Shown piece after piece: positions 35,725 through 45,190 of a stretch of 64,000 nucleotides of DNA. The position numbers and the translations under genes are program-made. The stretch's first letter is position 1. Each line of letters opens with the position of its first letter. Source of the stretch: Streptomyces polyasparticus (lineage in GTDB: Bacteria; Actinomycetota; Actinomycetes; Streptomycetales; Streptomycetaceae); NCBI RefSeq assembly GCF_014493765.1, contig NZ_JACTVJ010000013.1, forward strand, positions 288,303 through 352,302. Direction: 5' to 3'. The notes below the pieces were generated by a model. The model did no database searches and had not been told where the DNA came from. It saw nothing but the letters and a program-made list of their open reading frames with translations.

Positions 35725-36732
35725 ATGAGCTACAACCAGCCCGGACCGTACGGCGGTCAGCAGCCCCAGGGGCCTTACGGCCAGCAGCCCGGTCAGCCTC
35801 AGCAGCCGGGTCCGTACGGGCAGCAGCCGCAGCAGCCTTATGGGCAGCCGCAGCAGCAGCCCGGGTACGGCTACCCGCAGACGGCGCCGGGCCAGCCGGG
35901 GGCCGGCTACCCGCAGACCGCGCCGGGCCAGGCCCCGTACGGTCAGCAGCCCTACGGCCAGGACCAGTACGGCCAGCAGCCCTACGGCGCACCTCAGCCC
36001 CCGCAGGGCGGTGGCGGCGGCAAGAAGGCGGCCATGATCATCGGCGCCGTGGTGCTCGTGGCGGCGGTCGGCGTCGGCGGTTTCTTCGCGTTCAAGGGCG
36101 ATGACGACAACGGCGGTTCGGGCGGCGGCAGTTCGAACGTCGGGACCGAGGGCAAGCTCAAGGACGACGGGCCGCACCAGGTCTCCGCTCCCGAGCAGGT
36201 GCTCGGCGACTACAAGCAGCTGCAGCTCATCCCCGGCGCGCCCAAGCCGCAGCCGGCCGAGCCCACCATCGGTATGCCGAAGCTGGTCGCCGAGAGCTCC
36301 AAGATGGAGAACCCGCAGGCGTTGACGGTCGTCTACGCCAACCGCTCGATGGAAGAGCTCCAGGACAAGTCCAAGGTCGTCGGCTCGAAGGCCATGACCT
36401 TCGTCGGGATGCACGGCAAGCTGGCCGACCCGAAGCAGGCGCTCGACGACATCTTCGCGGACCTGAAGAAGGACAAGTCGCAGGGTCTGACGATGATCGG
36501 CTCGCCGAAGTCGGTCGCGCCGAACAGCCTCGAGGGCGCGCTGATGAAGTGCCAGGAGGCCGAGGCGAAGAACCCGGGCACGGGCAACATCGACCGCCAG
36601 TACATCTGCATCTGGGCCGACTACTCGACCATCGGCGTGGGCATCCCGGCCAAGGACGGCAAGGGCACCCCGCTGGACTACTCGGCGAACCTGACCGCGG
36701 ACCTGCGTGGGGACGTCCGCGTCAAGGGCTGA
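35725..36732 (+). CDS. Membrane protein with disordered Gln/Gly/Pro/Tyr-rich N-terminus (copy 2)
   Basis: This 335-residue paralogue of the preceding gene has the same plan: a Gln/Pro/Gly/Tyr-rich head (1-95), a membrane helix near 103-123 ([22 protein letters not shown]) and an outer domain beginning [19 protein letters not shown]. The outer domain keeps the two cysteines (MKCQEAE, YICIWAD). The outer domains align over most of their length, ending [12 protein letters not shown] here and [12 protein letters not shown] in copy 1, which shows local gene duplication. It has its own GGAGG ribosome site, 114 bases after copy 1. Confidence 0.85.
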   Translation: MSYNQPGPYGGQQPQGPYGQQPGQPQQPGPYGQQPQQPYGQPQQQPGYGYPQTAPGQPGAGYPQTAPGQAPYGQQPYGQDQYGQQPYGAPQPPQGGGGGKKAAMIIGAVVLVAAVGVGGFFAFKGDDDNGGSGGGSSNVGTEGKLKDDGPHQVSAPEQVLGDYKQLQLIPGAPKPQPAEPTIGMPKLVAESSKMENPQALTVVYANRSMEELQDKSKVVGSKAMTFVGMHGKLADPKQALDDIFADLKKDKSQGLTMIGSPKSVAPNSLEGALMKCQEAEAKNPGTGNIDRQYICIWADYSTIGVGIPAKDGKGTPLDYSANLTADLRGDVRVKG

Positions 36733-36768
36733 TCCACCGAAGCGGGCTGATCCGCCCGAGCGGCACAC

Positions 36769-36808
36769 AGAAGGGCGCGCGGCCAACTCACTGGCCGGGC
36801 GCCCTTCT
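36769..36808. terminator. Terminator between the paralogue pair and clpX
   Basis: Stem of 17 positions with one mismatch, 36769-36785 with 36792-36808. It lies between the converging membrane-protein pair and clpX and is likely bidirectional. Confidence 0.8.
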
Positions 36809-36840
36809 TGTACGGATGCGCTGCGGAGTTCCCGTACGGG

Positions 36841-38124
<1,284 letters not shown>

Positions 38125-38228
38125 GAGGTGCTTCCCCTTCGCCTGGGAGTCGCTCCTGCGAGCGGCTCCTGGTGCCTCATATCCGACGGTACCTTGCCGG
38201 GCCCCCCGTTCGGGCCCCCCTTGGCGCG

Positions 38229-38242
38229 GTTCGCTCTGAGCG
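38229..38242. promoter_or_regulatory. ClgR-like operator upstream of clpX
   Basis: GTTCGCTCTGAGCG (reverse CGCTCAGAGCGAAC) matches the CGCYNANRGCGWW core described for the Clp activator ClgR. It is 13/14 identical to the site upstream of clpP1. It lies about 105 bases upstream of the clpX start. Confidence 0.55.
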
Positions 38243-38325
38243 TGCACGCCGCACATCGCGGCATATCAGCCACGGCGTGCGGCGTGCGCGGGCGCCTAGG
38301 GAGCGCAAGTAACGCTGTCGTCAGG

Positions 38326-38356
38326 TCCTGAGGTCCGGGCCGCGCCCGGACCTCAG
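38326..38356 (-). terminator. Terminator of the clpP1-clpP2 operon
   Basis: Perfect 14-bp stem, 38326-38339 with 38343-38356, three-base loop, 23 bases beyond the clpP2 stop codon. Confidence 0.82.
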
Positions 38357-38379
38357 GAGCCGTACGAGCCCGTACGGGC

Positions 38380-39057
38380 TCAGGAAAGCGACGAGTTGTT
38401 CAGCTTACGGGTCGACACGATCTGGTCGACGAGGCCGTACGCGAGCGCGTCCTCGGCGGTCAGGATCTTGTCGCGCTCGATGTCCTCGCGGATCTTCTCG
38501 ATCGGCGTCGAGGAGTGCTTGGCCAGCATCTCCTCGAGCTGCGCGCGCATCCGCAGGATCTCGTTGGCGGCGATCTCCAGGTCGGAGACCTGGCCGCGGC
38601 CCGTCTCCGAGTACGGCTGGTGGATCAGGACGCGGGCGTTCGGCAGCGCCATGCGCTTGCCCGGCGTACCGGCGGCGAGCAGGACCGCGGCGGCGGAGGC
38701 CGCCTGGCCCATGCAGACCGTCTGGATGTCGGGCTTCACGAACTGCATCGTGTCGTAGATGGCCGTGAGCGCCGTGAAGGAGCCGCCGGGGCTGTTGATG
38801 TAGATCGAGATGTCGCGGTCCGGGTCCATCGACTCCAGGCACAGGAGCTGCGCCATGACGTCGTTGGCGGAGGCGTCGTCGATCTGCACGCCGAGGAAGA
38901 TCACGCGCTCTTCGAAGAGCTTCGCGTACGGGTCGTACTCGCGCACGCCCTGCGAGGTGCGCTCGACGAAGCGCGGGATCACGTAGCGCGACTCGGCGCG
39001 CGGGCCCTGGTATTCGGCCTGCGCGCGGGCGAGACCGCTGCCGGGGAAGTCGTTCAC
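38380..39057 (-). CDS. clpP2: ClpP protease subunit (second of tandem pair)
   Basis: The 225-residue serine peptidase of the Clp complex has the catalytic triad: Ser in [10 protein letters not shown] (near 120), His in LIHQPYSE (near 145) and Asp in [13 protein letters not shown] (near 194). The N-terminus is longer than in E. coli ClpP ([18 protein letters not shown]). It begins 48 bases after the clpP1 stop. In actinobacteria ClpP1 and ClpP2 form a mixed tetradecamer, so the pair are expected to act together with ClpX or ClpC. Confidence 0.96.
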   Translation of the reverse strand: MNDFPGSGLARAQAEYQGPRAESRYVIPRFVERTSQGVREYDPYAKLFEERVIFLGVQIDDASANDVMAQLLCLESMDPDRDISIYINSPGGSFTALTAIYDTMQFVKPDIQTVCMGQAASAAAVLLAAGTPGKRMALPNARVLIHQPYSETGRGQVSDLEIAANEILRMRAQLEEMLAKHSSTPIEKIREDIERDKILTAEDALAYGLVDQIVSTRKLNNSSLS

Positions 39058-39104
39058 TGGGTTCTCCTGAAGTGAGCTGGGGGTCGGCTGCGCGGGACTG
39101 AGGC

Positions 39105-39722
39105 TCAGGCCCCGGTGCCGCCACCGCCCGGCATACCGGCGGCCGTGGGCATGATGTCGTCGATGAGGCCGTACTCCTTGGCCTCCTGCGGGTCGAACCA
39201 GCGGTCGCGGTCCGAGTCGCGGGTGACCTGCTCCACGCTCTGGCCGGTGTGGAAGGCCGTCAGCTCGGCCATCTTCTTCTTGGTGAGCAGCAGCCGCTCG
39301 GCGTGGATCTTGATGTCCGACGCGGAACCCGCCAGGCCCGCGGAGGGCTGGTGGATCAGGATCTCGGCGTTCGGCAGCGCGAAGCGCTTGCCGGGGGTGC
39401 CCGCGCTCAGCAGGAACTGGCCCATCGAGGCGGCCATGCCCATGGCGATCGTCACCACGTCGTTCTTGATGTACTGCATGGTGTCGTAGATCGCCATGCC
39501 CGCGGTGATCGAGCCACCGGGGCTGTTGATGTAGAGGTAGATGTCCTTGTCCGGGTCGGAGGCAAGGAGCAGCAGCTGTGCAGTGATCTTGTTGGCGATG
39601 TCGTCGTCGACCGGCTGGCCGAGGAAGATGATCCGCTCGTTGAGCAGCCGGTTGTAGACCTGGTCGCCGAGGCCGCCACCGATGGAAGGCTCGCCGGCGG
39701 CGGAGGGCATCAGATTCGTCAC
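39105..39722 (-). CDS. clpP1: ClpP protease subunit (first of tandem pair)
   Basis: The 205-residue protein has the triad Ser in [10 protein letters not shown], His in LIHQPSAG and Asp in [13 protein letters not shown]. The GTG at 39720-39722 ([13 protein letters not shown]) is the chosen start. The open frame extends 75 codons further upstream, but that stretch includes the promoter region. The C-terminus ends in a Gly-rich [10 protein letters not shown] tail. It is the first gene of the clpP1-clpP2 operon, with a ClgR-like site about 170 bases upstream and the tig terminator beyond it. Confidence 0.95.
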   Translation of the reverse strand: MTNLMPSAAGEPSIGGGLGDQVYNRLLNERIIFLGQPVDDDIANKITAQLLLLASDPDKDIYLYINSPGGSITAGMAIYDTMQYIKNDVVTIAMGMAASMGQFLLSAGTPGKRFALPNAEILIHQPSAGLAGSASDIKIHAERLLLTKKKMAELTAFHTGQSVEQVTRDSDRDRWFDPQEAKEYGLIDDIMPTAAGMPGGGGTGA

Positions 39723-39888
39723 GTATCCACCTGCTCGTCTTACGACGGCGCCGGGCCGTCTCACGTCTTCTGCTGGGGCCTGGGGCCCTGTGTCGCCTGC
39801 CGGTCTCGGCGGCTCCGGGGACTCCCCTGCCCTCGTCTTCATGGACCCTAACGCGCGGGCCGTCGCGGGGAATCCCGGTAGGGGAACT

Positions 39889-39902
39889 GTTCGCTGTGAG
39901 CG
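39889..39902. promoter_or_regulatory. ClgR-like operator upstream of clpP1
   Basis: GTTCGCTGTGAGCG (reverse CGCTCACAGCGAAC) fits the CGCYNANRGCGWW core of the ClgR activator, whose role at clpP1 is established in Streptomyces. It is about 167 bases upstream of the clpP1 start codon. Confidence 0.65.
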
Positions 39903-39924
39903 CAGGTCGTGCGGTCCGGGAATG

Positions 39925-39965
39925 CGAAGGGCCCCCGGACGCGGCATGCGTCCGGGGGCCCTTCG
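39925..39965 (-). terminator. Terminator of tig
   Basis: Perfect 18-bp stem, 39925-39942 with 39948-39965, five-base loop. It starts 24 bases after the tig stop codon. Confidence 0.88.
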
Positions 39966-39989
39966 TACGAGCTGGGTTCAGGCGGAGGC

Positions 39990-41378
39990 TCAGGCCTCGG
40001 CCTTCTCCTCGGCAGCCTCGTCGGCGGCGGCCTCGACCGTCTCGCCGGCCTCGGCGGCCTCGTCCTCGTCGTCGCTCAGGTCGACGATCTCACCGTTGGT
40101 GTCCTTGACCGTGGCGGCCTCGACGACGACCGCGAGGGCCTTGCCGCGGGCGACCTCGCCGACCAGCATCGGGACCTGGCCGCCCTCGACGACGGCCTGG
40201 GCGAACTGGTCGGGGGACATGCCGGAGGAGGCGGCGCGGCGCATGAGGTGCTCGGTGAGCTCCTCCTGGCTGACGTTCAGCTTCTCCTTGTTGACGAGCT
40301 CGTCGAGGACGAACTGCGTCTTGATGCCCTTGACCGCCTGCTCCTTGGTCTCGGCGTCGAACTCCTCGACCGTCTTGCCCTGGATCTGGAGGTACTGCTC
40401 CAGGTTCAGGCCCATCTGGCCGAGCTGGTGGTGCTCGAGGTTGTGCTTGCGGGTGTTGACCTCGTCCTCGAGCAGCTTCTCGGGAACGGGGACCTCGACC
40501 AGCTCGAGCAGCTTCTCCAGGACGCGCTCCTGGGCCTGCGTGGCCTGGTCGTACTCCTTCATGTTCGCGAGGCGCTTGCGGCTGTCCGCCTTGAGCTCGT
40601 CCAGCGTGTCGAACTCGGAGGCGAGCTGCGCGAAGTCGTCGTCCAGCTCCGGCAGTTCGCGCGCGGCGACCTGCGAGACCTTGACGGTGACTTCGGCGTC
40701 CTTGCCCTCGGCCGAGCCGCCCTTGAGCTGCGAGGTGAAGGTGGCCTCGCCGCCGGCCTCGAGACCGGTGACGGCCTCGTCGATGCCGTCGAGGAGCTCA
40801 CCGGAACCGATGGTGTACGAGACGTCGCTGGCGACGCCGTCCTCGAGGACCTCGCCGTCCACCTTGGCCTCGAGGTCGATCGTCACGACATCGCCCTCGG
40901 CGGCAGCGCGCTCGACCGGGGAGGTCGAGGCGAAGCGCTCACGGAGCTGCTCGACGGACTTGTCGACGTCCTCGTCGGTGACCTCGATGGCGTCGACCTC
41001 GACCTCGATGCCGGAGTAGTCCGGGATCTCGATCTCGGGGCGGACGTCCACCTCGGCGGTGAAGTTGAGGGTCTCGTTGTCCTTCAGCTCGGTGATGTCC
41101 ACCTCGGGCTGGCCCAGGACGTTGAGCTCGGCCTCGTTCACGGCCTGCGTGTAGAACTTCGGCAGCGCGTCGTTGACGGCCTCTTCGAGGACCGCTCCGC
41201 GGCCGAACCGCTGGTCGATGACGCGCGCAGGGATCTTGCCCTTACGGAAGCCCTTCACCGTGACCTGCTGGTTGATCTTCTTGTACGCCGCGTCGAGGCT
41301 GTCCTTGAGCTCCTCGAAGGGCACCTCGACAGTGAGCCGAACCCGGGTCGGGTTCAGGGTCTCCACGGCGCTCTTCAC
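39990..41378 (-). CDS. tig: Trigger factor, ribosome-associated chaperone and peptidyl-prolyl isomerase
   Basis: The 462-residue protein has an N-terminal ribosome-binding domain with the signature [11 protein letters not shown] (about 44-54), a central FKBP-like isomerase domain (about 155-240) and a helical C-terminal chaperone domain. The last 40 residues are an acidic Glu/Ala-rich tail typical of actinobacterial trigger factors. It folds nascent chains at the ribosome exit. It is monocistronic, bounded by its own terminator. Linkage to clpP and clpX is the widely conserved tig-clpP-clpX arrangement. Confidence 0.97.
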   Translation of the reverse strand: MKSAVETLNPTRVRLTVEVPFEELKDSLDAAYKKINQQVTVKGFRKGKIPARVIDQRFGRGAVLEEAVNDALPKFYTQAVNEAELNVLGQPEVDITELKDNETLNFTAEVDVRPEIEIPDYSGIEVEVDAIEVTDEDVDKSVEQLRERFASTSPVERAAAEGDVVTIDLEAKVDGEVLEDGVASDVSYTIGSGELLDGIDEAVTGLEAGGEATFTSQLKGGSAEGKDAEVTVKVSQVAARELPELDDDFAQLASEFDTLDELKADSRKRLANMKEYDQATQAQERVLEKLLELVEVPVPEKLLEDEVNTRKHNLEHHQLGQMGLNLEQYLQIQGKTVEEFDAETKEQAVKGIKTQFVLDELVNKEKLNVSQEELTEHLMRRAASSGMSPDQFAQAVVEGGQVPMLVGEVARGKALAVVVEAATVKDTNGEIVDLSDDEDEAAEAGETVEAAADEAAEEKAEA

Positions 41379-41731
41379 GGTTCGGTCTCCTTGTGGCTGA
41401 CTGCTTTGGTTTCTGCTGAGCCAGACAGCTGCAGCGGATGCGCGTTAGCCGGGACCGCTTCGTGGTGGGTTTCACGGGATGGCACACGGGCGCGCAGCTT
41501 GCATAGTAACCGCAGCGGGTACCCGCCCCAAAAGGCGATCTTGCAGGAAGCCCGGGGAGTGGGTGCCGGGTGCCTCGGGCGTGGGTGCCGGATGCTCGGA
41601 GACCGGGGGCCGGACGGCTGGAGACCCGGGGTCGGACGGCTGGAGACCGGGAGTCGGACGCCCGGAGGCGGGTGCCGAGGGGCCGGACCGTGCCGGTGCC
41701 GGGCCGGTGGCTGTGCTGGTGGCTGTGCTGG
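41379..41731. other. Gene-free region upstream of tig with imperfect repeats
   Basis: About 350 bases carry no credible gene. The right end next to tig should contain the tig promoter. The middle and left hold imperfect G-rich repeats, described separately, running up to tRNA-Pro. Confidence 0.6.
41611..41676. repeat. Three imperfect 22-nt tandem repeats
   Basis: Units begin CGGACGGCTGGAGACC at 41611 and 41633 (nearly identical), with a diverged third copy from 41655. A separate 12-bp unit GGTGGCTGTGCT is repeated at 41706-41717 and 41718-41729, just before the tRNA. There are no conserved spacers, so this is not a CRISPR array. Confidence 0.7.
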
Positions 41732-41734
41732 TGG

Positions 41735-41808
41735 TCGGGGTGGCGGGATTTGAACCCACGGCCTTCCGCTCCCAAAGCGGACGCGCTACCAAGCTGCGCC
41801 ACACCCCG
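41735..41808 (-). tRNA. tRNA-Pro (anticodon TGG)
   Basis: On the minus strand the sequence folds into a full cloverleaf. The acceptor stem is CGGGGTG/CACCCCG, the D-arm is GCGC, the anticodon stem TCCGC/GCGGA holds TTTGGGA in the loop, and the T-arm is GTGGG TTCAAAT CCCGC. The discriminator is A, and CCA is encoded directly after it at 41732-41734. Confidence 0.97.
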
Positions 41809-41984
41809 TCGGTGCGACACGTAGGGTACATGCCCGCAGGTCCCCGGGCCGCCGCATTTACGGGGCCGGACCCGCAGGCGGGCCGCCGCCGCTCATATGG
41901 GGTGTGCACCCTGCTGCACGGACCCGCTACGATGCATGTGCGCCGCGGCCGCCACCACCTGGTGGTTCCTGCGGTGCGAGCGTT

Positions 41985-42055
41985 GCGGGCGTAGCTCAAT
42001 GGTAGAGCCCTAGTCTTCCAAACTAGCTACGCGGGTTCGATTCCCGTCGCCCGCT
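41985..42055 (+). tRNA. tRNA-Gly (anticodon TCC)
   Basis: A 71-base cloverleaf with acceptor stem GCGGGCG/CGCCCGC, anticodon loop CTTCCAA (TCC) and T-arm CGGGTTCGATTCCCG. The discriminator is T. Unlike the neighbouring tRNA-Pro, CCA is not encoded. Confidence 0.97.
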
Positions 42056-42064
42056 CTGTGTTGG

Positions 42065-42107
42065 CGAAGGCCCAGGTCAGAGGATGTTTTCTCGGCCTGG
42101 GCCTTCG
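42065..42107. terminator. Terminator hairpin downstream of tRNA-Gly
   Basis: Perfect 12-bp stem, 42065-42076 with 42096-42107, with a T-rich loop. It lies ten bases after the tRNA and next to the converging hypothetical gene. Confidence 0.75.
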
Positions 42108-42110
42108 TCG

Positions 42111-42779
42111 TCAGGTCATCTCGTCGCCGACTCCGTAGAGGCCCCACTGGTCGAGGCCGGAGTAGATCCACGCGGTGCGTCCTCTGGGGAAGGACAGGCA
42201 GCGGGCTTCTCCTGTGCAGAGCGCGACCAGCGAGTCGGTGCTCCGCCACCACGTGTCGGACAGGCCTCGCACCTCCCGCACCGGCTCCATGGCGTCGAGG
42301 TCGAGGCGGTTGACGTCATCGCCCGTGAGCCTCGTGATCCGCTCGGCGCACGCAGCCGCATGGTGTGACAGCGCGAGCGCCTCGATCCATCCTTCGACGG
42401 TCGCATGCAACGGCGCCCAGTGGTCGGCGTGGATCCCGAACTCGCCGGTCGGACCGATCCTGAACGCGTAGGGGACGGCCGTTCGTCGCGGGCCCGCGTC
42501 GAACCACCAGCCCTCGGATGCCGATCCTCCAGGGGAACGTGCACTCAGGTACTTCGGCCCGCCGTCGTACTGGGCGGCCGGCGGCAGAAGCAGGCCGCCC
42601 CAGCGCTCCTGGAAGGACGCCATACGGTCCACTGCATGCGCCGGGATTCCCCGGTCGAGCCATCGCTGCCTGCGCTCCTCGACGGACCGGGTGTCGACCC
42701 TGATGCCGTGCACGGCGACGAAGTCGCGGGCCCTGCGCGTCAGCCCGCCGGGAACGCTGTCGATGAGGTCGAGATCCAC
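42111..42779 (-). CDS. Hypothetical protein, unknown function
   Basis: This protein of about 222 residues is not recognised. It starts at GTG 42777-42779 (VDLDLIDSVPGGLTRRARDFV); the reading continues upstream but becomes compositionally unlike protein. It has several Trp residues (WGGLLLPP, EGWWFDAGPRRTAVPYAF, DTWWRSTDS) and the segment AFRIGPTGEFGIHADHW. No signal peptide or membrane segment is visible. This pattern of an aromatic-rich cytosolic single-domain protein in an accessory region would suit an immunity or SMI1-like protein, but that is speculation. It is divergent from the next gene. Confidence 0.6.
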   Translation of the reverse strand: MDLDLIDSVPGGLTRRARDFVAVHGIRVDTRSVEERRQRWLDRGIPAHAVDRMASFQERWGGLLLPPAAQYDGGPKYLSARSPGGSASEGWWFDAGPRRTAVPYAFRIGPTGEFGIHADHWAPLHATVEGWIEALALSHHAAACAERITRLTGDDVNRLDLDAMEPVREVRGLSDTWWRSTDSLVALCTGEARCLSFPRGRTAWIYSGLDQWGLYGVGDEMT

Positions 42780-42854
42780 CTGGCGGACGCTACTCGGGCG
42801 GTCCGGTGGGCGGACGACCGGACCAGCTCGGGCCTTGGGCGCTACGGTGCCCGG

Positions 42855-43304
42855 ATGGGGAGCGGCGGGGTGAACGGCTCCGAGCTGACGGCCGAGGACT
42901 ATGCAGCTGTGCTCGGCGCGATGCAGAGCCTGTCCGCGACATACGGTGCACGAACGCTGAACGAAGCGCTGAGCCAATGGCGCCTGACGGTCATCGACCT
43001 CGAAGAAGGCTTCGACACCGAGTGGATCTGGGAGTACCACAACGAGCTCGTCTGCCGGGACTGGCTCCATGCGGCCTGGCCCCTGCTGACGCCGCGCGTA
43101 CGCGAGGTGCGCCAGGCGGAGCTTGACGAATGGGACCGCCGGTTCGTCGCGGCCACCTTGCCCAGGCGGAAGGCCGATGGCTTGCCGGCCGGGATGGACG
43201 GCCGGTGGTGGCACGACCGGTATCCGCGCCGGATCACGGGCGAGCGGGGGCATGACCTGCCGCCGGGCTGGTCCCCGGCGCCGGTCCATGCCGACGACGA
43301 CTGA
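42855..43304 (+). CDS. Hypothetical protein, unknown function
   Basis: This protein of about 149 residues is not recognised. It begins MGSGGVNGSELTAEDYAAV and contains GFDTEWIWEYHNELVCRDWL and RWWHDRYPRRITG. It is aromatic-rich, soluble and without signal peptide. The gene is divergent from 42111-42779 and 74 bases before the frameshifted short gene. The start is chosen at the ATG that ends the overlap with the opposite gene. Confidence 0.6.
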   Translation: MGSGGVNGSELTAEDYAAVLGAMQSLSATYGARTLNEALSQWRLTVIDLEEGFDTEWIWEYHNELVCRDWLHAAWPLLTPRVREVRQAELDEWDRRFVAATLPRRKADGLPAGMDGRWWHDRYPRRITGERGHDLPPGWSPAPVHADDD

Positions 43305-43377
43305 GCACGGCCTGCCGGACGCCGGCCTTCGCGGACTCAACTGCCCGCCGCCGCAAGGGCGCTGTACGGTGCGCGGC

Positions 43378-43634
43378 ATGGACGCCCTTCTCAAGGCCGA
43401 TGACCGGGTACCGGACCGGGAAGCCAGGCCGCCTTCCTGAAGCGGCTGCGCGAGGACCACTCCCGTCGCGGAGCCGAGTGGGAGAACCGGACGCTGGACC
43501 GCTTCCTGGAGGCGCTCGCGGCGTGGGTCGAGGATTCGCCCGGCTGGTACGCGAACTTCGGCCAGGAGATGCCCCCGCAGGGCGACTGGACGCTGTTCGC
43601 CCGGGCGCTCAGCGTCGCTCGCGTCTACGAGTAG
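43378..43634 (+). pseudogene. Short DUF7660-like gene broken by a one-base frameshift
   Basis: The first frame gives MDALLKADDRVPDREARPPS then stop. A second frame starting at about 43411 gives SQAAFLKRLREDH and continues through WENRTLDRFLEALAAW and SPGWYANFGQEMPP to VARVYE. There is no start codon in the second frame, which has a stop just upstream. The total of 257 bases is one short of a multiple of three, so restoring one base near 43411 gives a continuous protein of about 85 residues. The restored protein resembles short streptomycete DUF7660-type proteins from memory. It is either a real pseudogene or a sequencing error. Confidence 0.6.
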
Positions 43635-43756
43635 GGCGTGACCTCGCCCGCCCGATGGATCGGCGTCGTACCCGTGGCCCCGTGGATCTTGTCAGGGGTG
43701 GGGCGGGAGTGGTGCACTCCGAGTCTTCGTGTGAGGGCTTCTGGGGAGGGGTCGCG

Positions 43757-45076
43757 ATGGAGGGTGGGGTGCGTGCTGCCGCAGAGGATGTTCAGGCGTG
43801 TCCGGAGTGCGGGGCCGGGATCAAGGGCGACAACAGGTACGTCGTGTGGTGTGCGGCCTGCGACTGGAATGTCGATCCGGAGCCGCCGGACGAGGACGGG
43901 GACCGGCTGGACAGGGCACGACGTGTGCTCGCGCGGCGCCACGGGGAGAGGCTTCTGGCCGAGGTGACGGCCGGCGGCGAGCTGCGCGCCCATCGTGATG
44001 TCTCCTCGGTGCTCGCCTTCGGCATCGCGCTCGCCGTGCACGGCGTCACCTTGGGCCTCGCCTGCGGCGGGGTCTGGTTTCTGGTGCGGGGATGGAGCGG
44101 CTCGGGCATCGGATACGGGCTGATCGGACTGATCCTGCTCCTGCTGGCATGGTCGCTCAGACCTCGGGCCGGTCGACTGCCCGACGACGACCCGGTACTT
44201 CACCGGCAGGACGCACCCGAGCTCTATGCGCTGATCGACGAGGTGGCCCGTGTGGTGGGGACCCGCACAGTCGACGAGGTCAGGTTCGACGCGGAGGTCA
44301 ACGCGGGCGTCCTGTCCTACGGCGTGCGCGGGCGCAGGGTGTTGACGCTGGGACTCCCCCTGTGGGAGACCCTCACGCCGCAGCAGCAGATCGCCCTGCT
44401 CGGGCACGAGCTCGGCCACTACGGCAACGGCGACACCCGGCGCACCCTGGTGGTGTGGACGGCGCACAGAACGCTGACCGACTGGCTCTACCACTTCTCC
44501 CCGTCGGACGGCCCGGCTCCGGGCCCGCCGTCCGCGGACGAGATAGTCGCCAACGTCTTCTATGCGGTGCCCCGGGTGCTGACCCGCTGCGTGCTGTCGC
44601 TGTTCGACCATCTGACGCTGCGGGCCAGTCAGCGGGCCGAGTATCTGGCCGACCGTGCGGCGGCCCGGGCGGGTTCCACCGAGGCGGCCGTGTCCTTGAT
44701 GGAGCACTTCTTCGTCGCGGACACCGCCACCGTCGTTCTGCGACGGGAGGGTGCCCAGGCCGCGTTCACGGGAGGACGCCGCGCGCCGGGCAACGAGAAC
44801 CGGGCGGAGGGCGTCTGGGACCGGCTCAGGGCACACATGGCGTCCGTCCCCGCGCACGAATACGAGCGGCAGCGGAGGGTCGGCGTCCGGCGCCGGCACA
44901 GCGTCGACTCGACGCACCCGCCGACCGACCTCAGGCGCCAGAGCCTGCTGGCCGGCCCGTCCGTGCCTGCCGCCGTCGTGGCGGACGACGCTCGGCAGGG
45001 ACGCATCGCCGCCGAACTCGCGGGCGCCCGCGCCGAGGTGGCCCGCCGCATCATCCGGGACGGGCTCGACGACTAG
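43757..45076 (+). CDS. M48-family membrane zinc metallopeptidase with N-terminal zinc ribbon
   Basis: This protein of about 439 residues has an N-terminal ribbon with CPECGAG (about 13-19) and CAAC (about 32-35). Two membrane helices follow, near 90-140. The peptidase domain has the HELGH zinc motif in QIALLGHELGHYGNGD (near 220) and the third ligand Glu in RAEYLADRAAA (near 300). This is the plan of HtpX-like M48 peptidases that degrade membrane proteins. The added zinc ribbon is less usual. The ATG has a strong GGGGAGGG ribosome site. A long inverted repeat follows the stop. Confidence 0.88.
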   Translation: MEGGVRAAAEDVQACPECGAGIKGDNRYVVWCAACDWNVDPEPPDEDGDRLDRARRVLARRHGERLLAEVTAGGELRAHRDVSSVLAFGIALAVHGVTLGLACGGVWFLVRGWSGSGIGYGLIGLILLLLAWSLRPRAGRLPDDDPVLHRQDAPELYALIDEVARVVGTRTVDEVRFDAEVNAGVLSYGVRGRRVLTLGLPLWETLTPQQQIALLGHELGHYGNGDTRRTLVVWTAHRTLTDWLYHFSPSDGPAPGPPSADEIVANVFYAVPRVLTRCVLSLFDHLTLRASQRAEYLADRAAARAGSTEAAVSLMEHFFVADTATVVLRREGAQAAFTGGRRAPGNENRAEGVWDRLRAHMASVPAHEYERQRRVGVRRRHSVDSTHPPTDLRRQSLLAGPSVPAAVVADDARQGRIAAELAGARAEVARRIIRDGLDD

Positions 45077-45077
45077 A

Positions 45078-45156
45078 GGGTCTCTTTTGGATCTTGTCGG
45101 CCACGGAAGCGCCGCCTTCGACGGCCGCGCCCCCGGCAAGATCCGAAAGAGAGCCC
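45078..45156. terminator. Long inverted repeat between peptidase and kinase genes
   Basis: Arms 45078-45100 and 45133-45156 pair over about 23 bases with one bulge and a few G-U or mismatched positions. The repeat sits between converging genes and is probably a bidirectional terminator. Both arms contain CTCTTT/AAAGAG runs. Confidence 0.65.
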
Positions 45157-45190
45157 CAGGGCCTCCGTACGCGGTGCTGCGTGGCGGTGA

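Noticed and set aside
39723-39947. N-terminal extension of ClpP1 by 75 residues
   Set aside because: The extension is unlike ClpP, covers the ClgR-like site, and the GTG at 39722 gives the normal family start.
41985-42055. tRNA-Gly as the attachment site of an integrated element
   Set aside because: No integrase, excisionase or second copy of the tRNA 3' end was found in the following 22 kb.
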